Origin: Phycisphaerae bacterium
GTDB lineage: Bacteria > Planctomycetota > Phycisphaerae > Sedimentisphaerales > Anaerobacaceae
Assembly (NCBI GenBank): GCA_017993835.1
Contig: JAGOLX010000034.1
Span: 1-64,000 of the forward strand
Direction of reading: 5' to 3'
DNA length: 64,000 nt
The translations under genes and the position numbers were made by a program. Positions 62,222-64,000 of the stretch are shown here, piece by piece. Each line of letters starts with the position of its first letter. The first letter of the stretch is position 1. The notes beneath the pieces are model-generated. The model made no database searches. It was not told the origin of the DNA and saw nothing but the letters and a program-made list of their open reading frames with translations.

Positions 62222-64000
62222 ATGAGTGAGAACAGCAACGCACCACGGGAACTGTCGGTCCGGGTCATCTTCTTCGGCGTGATCTTGTCGGTGCTCCTAT
62301 CGGCGGCCAACGCCTACCTGGGCCTGTTCGCGGGGATGACTGTCTCGGCGGCGATCCCGGCGGCGGTCATGGCCCTGGGCATCATGCGGTTCTTTCGCAA
62401 CAGCTCGATCTACGAGTGCAACCTCGTCGGCACATGCGCCTCAGCGGGCGAATCGCTTGCGGCGGGCGTCATCTTCACGATGCCCGCTCTGCTTCTGATC
62501 GGATTTTGGGACCAATTCAGCTACTTCTGGGTTGCCGTGATCGCGGGGTTCGGCGGACTGCTCGGCACCCTGTTCACCATCCCGCTGCGGCGCTCGCTCA
62601 TCGTGGAGACGAAGCTCCAGTTTCCCGAGGGCGTCGCCACCGCGAAGGTCCTGGAGACCGGCCGCAAGGACACTTCCGGAATCAAGTACATCGTCAAGGC
62701 CGCCTTGGCCGGCGCGCTGTTCAAAGTGGGCGCCAACGCCCTGGGAATCTGGCCCGAGATCATGCAGGGCGCCCGGCGCGTGGGCGGGTCCATCGCCTAC
62801 TTCGGTTCCAACCTCAGTCCCGCACTGCTCTCCGTGGGGTACATCGTCGGACTCAACATCGCCTTGCTGATGTTCATTGGCGGCGCGCTCAACTGGTACG
62901 TTGCCATCCCGGTGGTTGCCGCTGGCGACGAGTGGCCGGAGTACCAACTCCTGAACAGGAACGTTCCACAGGGCGTGTCCGTCGCGGGCGCCGGCTTTGC
63001 GATGGTCGATCCCAACAACACCGCTGCCTGGGACAATCGTACGAATGAGCCGAAGCACTGGAATGTCTTCGTGCTCGAAACCCAGATGGCTGCTGCCGAT
63101 GCCTCGCCCGAGGACGTCAACGCGGTGCAGAAGCACAATGCCGCGGTCCTGGCCAGACTGGGCAAGCCTGTCCCCGCCAAGGACTACGCCCAGCGGATCT
63201 GGTCCAAGCGGACCCGCTACGCCGGGGTCGGCGGCATGCTCGTCGGCGGCCTCTGGACGATCTTTCGTCTGCGGAAGTCCCTCCTCAGCGGTATGACCAG
63301 CGGGCTGAAGGCCTACAAGCAGCTCAAGGACGGCAAGGGGGGCGCGGACCGGACCGAACGGGACCTGCCGATGCAGTGGATTATCGGAATGATCGTCGGC
63401 TCCATCGTCCCGTTGTTCCTGGTCTATCAGCACTACGTCCAGCAGGTGCACGTCTCGCTCATCATGGCCTTCGTCATGCTCGGCACCGGGTTCCTGTTCG
63501 CCGCGGTGGCGGGCTACATGGCCGGCCTGGTCGGTTCCTCGAACAATCCCATTTCCGGTGTCACCGTCTCGACGGTGCTGGTCTCGTCGGTGTTGCTGGT
63601 GCTGCTGATGGGCAAATCGGCGGCGAACGGCCCGGCTGCCGCGATCATCGTCGGCGCGGTCATCTGCTGCGCCGCCGCCATCGCAGGCGACGTGATGCAG
63701 GATCTCAAGTGCGGCCGGCTCGTCGGCACGACGCCCTGGAAGCAGCAGATCATGGAGATGATCGGAACCGCCTCGGCGGCTCTGACCATGGGACCCGTGC
63801 TCATCCTGCTCCAGGGCGCCTACGGTTTCGCGGGGATGAAGGGCGCCGGCTCGAAGGCCCTTTCGTCGCCCCAGGCGAATCTGATGGCCTCGGTGGCCAC
63901 GGGGGTCTTCGAGGGCGGATTGCCCTGGTCCTTCGTGATCCTGGGCATGGTCGCCGCGGTGGGGATCATCGCGCTGGACCAGTACCTCCAGGCCAAGAAC
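62222..64000 (+). CDS. OPT-family oligopeptide transporter (partial at window end)
   Basis: 593 residues are visible and the frame is open at the window end. It has many hydrophobic helices and the OPT N-terminus E-L-S-V-R-V-I-F-F-G-V-I-L-S-V-L-L-S-A-A-N-A-Y-L-G. L-V-G-S-S-N-N-P-I-S-G-V-T is a conserved OPT motif. It would import oligopeptides, fitting the two peptidases just upstream. The start at 62222 follows the M2-like stop by 30 nt. Confidence 0.85.
   Translation, partial: MSENSNAPRELSVRVIFFGVILSVLLSAANAYLGLFAGMTVSAAIPAAVMALGIMRFFRNSSIYECNLVGTCASAGESLAAGVIFTMPALLLIGFWDQFSYFWVAVIAGFGGLLGTLFTIPLRRSLIVETKLQFPEGVATAKVLETGRKDTSGIKYIVKAALAGALFKVGANALGIWPEIMQGARRVGGSIAYFGSNLSPALLSVGYIVGLNIALLMFIGGALNWYVAIPVVAAGDEWPEYQLLNRNVPQGVSVAGAGFAMVDPNNTAAWDNRTNEPKHWNVFVLETQMAAADASPEDVNAVQKHNAAVLARLGKPVPAKDYAQRIWSKRTRYAGVGGMLVGGLWTIFRLRKSLLSGMTSGLKAYKQLKDGKGGADRTERDLPMQWIIGMIVGSIVPLFLVYQHYVQQVHVSLIMAFVMLGTGFLFAAVAGYMAGLVGSSNNPISGVTVSTVLVSSVLLVLLMGKSAANGPAAAIIVGAVICCAAAIAGDVMQDLKCGRLVGTTPWKQQIMEMIGTASAALTMGPVLILLQGAYGFAGMKGAGSKALSSPQANLMASVATGVFEGGLPWSFVILGMVAAVGIIALDQYLQAKN

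Noticed and set aside
1-64000. CRISPR array
   Set aside because: No regularly spaced direct repeats with unique spacers were seen; the FG-GAP array is coding.

Overview
The window looks like a chromosomal segment of an uncultured planctomycete of the Phycisphaerae / Sedimentisphaerales type. This is inferred from a pseudopilin with the F-T-L-I-E-L-L start and an E-L-W-T-L-K-W-H-R tail, a planctomycete-style Ser/Thr kinase with TPRs, an arylsulfatase, a DUF6298-type secreted protein and many large exported proteins. GC content is high, and several genes have classical -35/-10 promoters (TTGACA/TATAAT-like, 16-18 nt spacers). No phage, CRISPR array or rRNA was seen. The only tRNA found is tRNA-Pro(UGG).

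Region by region: 0-0.9 kb holds the probable 3' end of a group II intron, a truncated duplicate of an SDR gene and tRNA-Pro. 1-7.5 kb holds a NagB/PIG-L fusion protein, a small conserved protein, a caspase/gingipain-like peptidase with a small neighbour that shares a short module with it, and an HTH-membrane protein. 7.8-21.2 kb holds two large exported proteins flanking a kinase-TPR-LRR receptor-like protein, plus an SDR/LarA-like pair for hydroxyacid (uronate/aldonate) metabolism. 21.3-27.3 kb is a tightly overlapping exopolysaccharide operon (chain-length protein, flippase, UDP-galactopyranose mutase, galactofuranosyltransferase-like GT2, polymerase). 28-29.7 kb is an FG-GAP repeat protein. 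30-34.6 kb holds dxs, nadK and a TPR protein. 34.6-45 kb mixes a GroES-like protein, a tandem alpha/beta hydrolase, a POT transporter, a DUF4139 protein, a FucU-like mutarotase, a pseudopilin, queA and a two-lobed aspartic-protease-like lipoprotein. 45-49 kb is a minus-strand operon of xylose isomerase, sulfatase and membrane acyltransferase. 49.5-52.4 kb is a small regulatory region (ECF sigma factor, an overlapping convergent gene, a DeoR-like regulator). 52.5-55.6 kb is the rsmE / DUF6298 / rsmI operon. 56-64 kb holds a lipoprotein, a DagK-like kinase and a peptide-use cluster (tricorn-like protease, M2/M3 metallopeptidase, OPT transporter cut by the window end).

Taken together the genes suggest a carbohydrate- and peptide-scavenging bacterium: extracellular sulfatase, esterase and peptidases, sugar isomerases and mutarotases, and POT/OPT peptide uptake, with a probably galactofuranose-containing surface polysaccharide. 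The best candidate for something undescribed is the caspase-like peptidase at 4350-5480 and the 112-residue protein at 5687-6025, which share a gap-free 34-residue module and so may form an effector-adaptor pair. Other notable observations are an in-frame palindromic insertion inside dxs, a 512-nt truncated gene duplication, and several families of small palindromic repeats.
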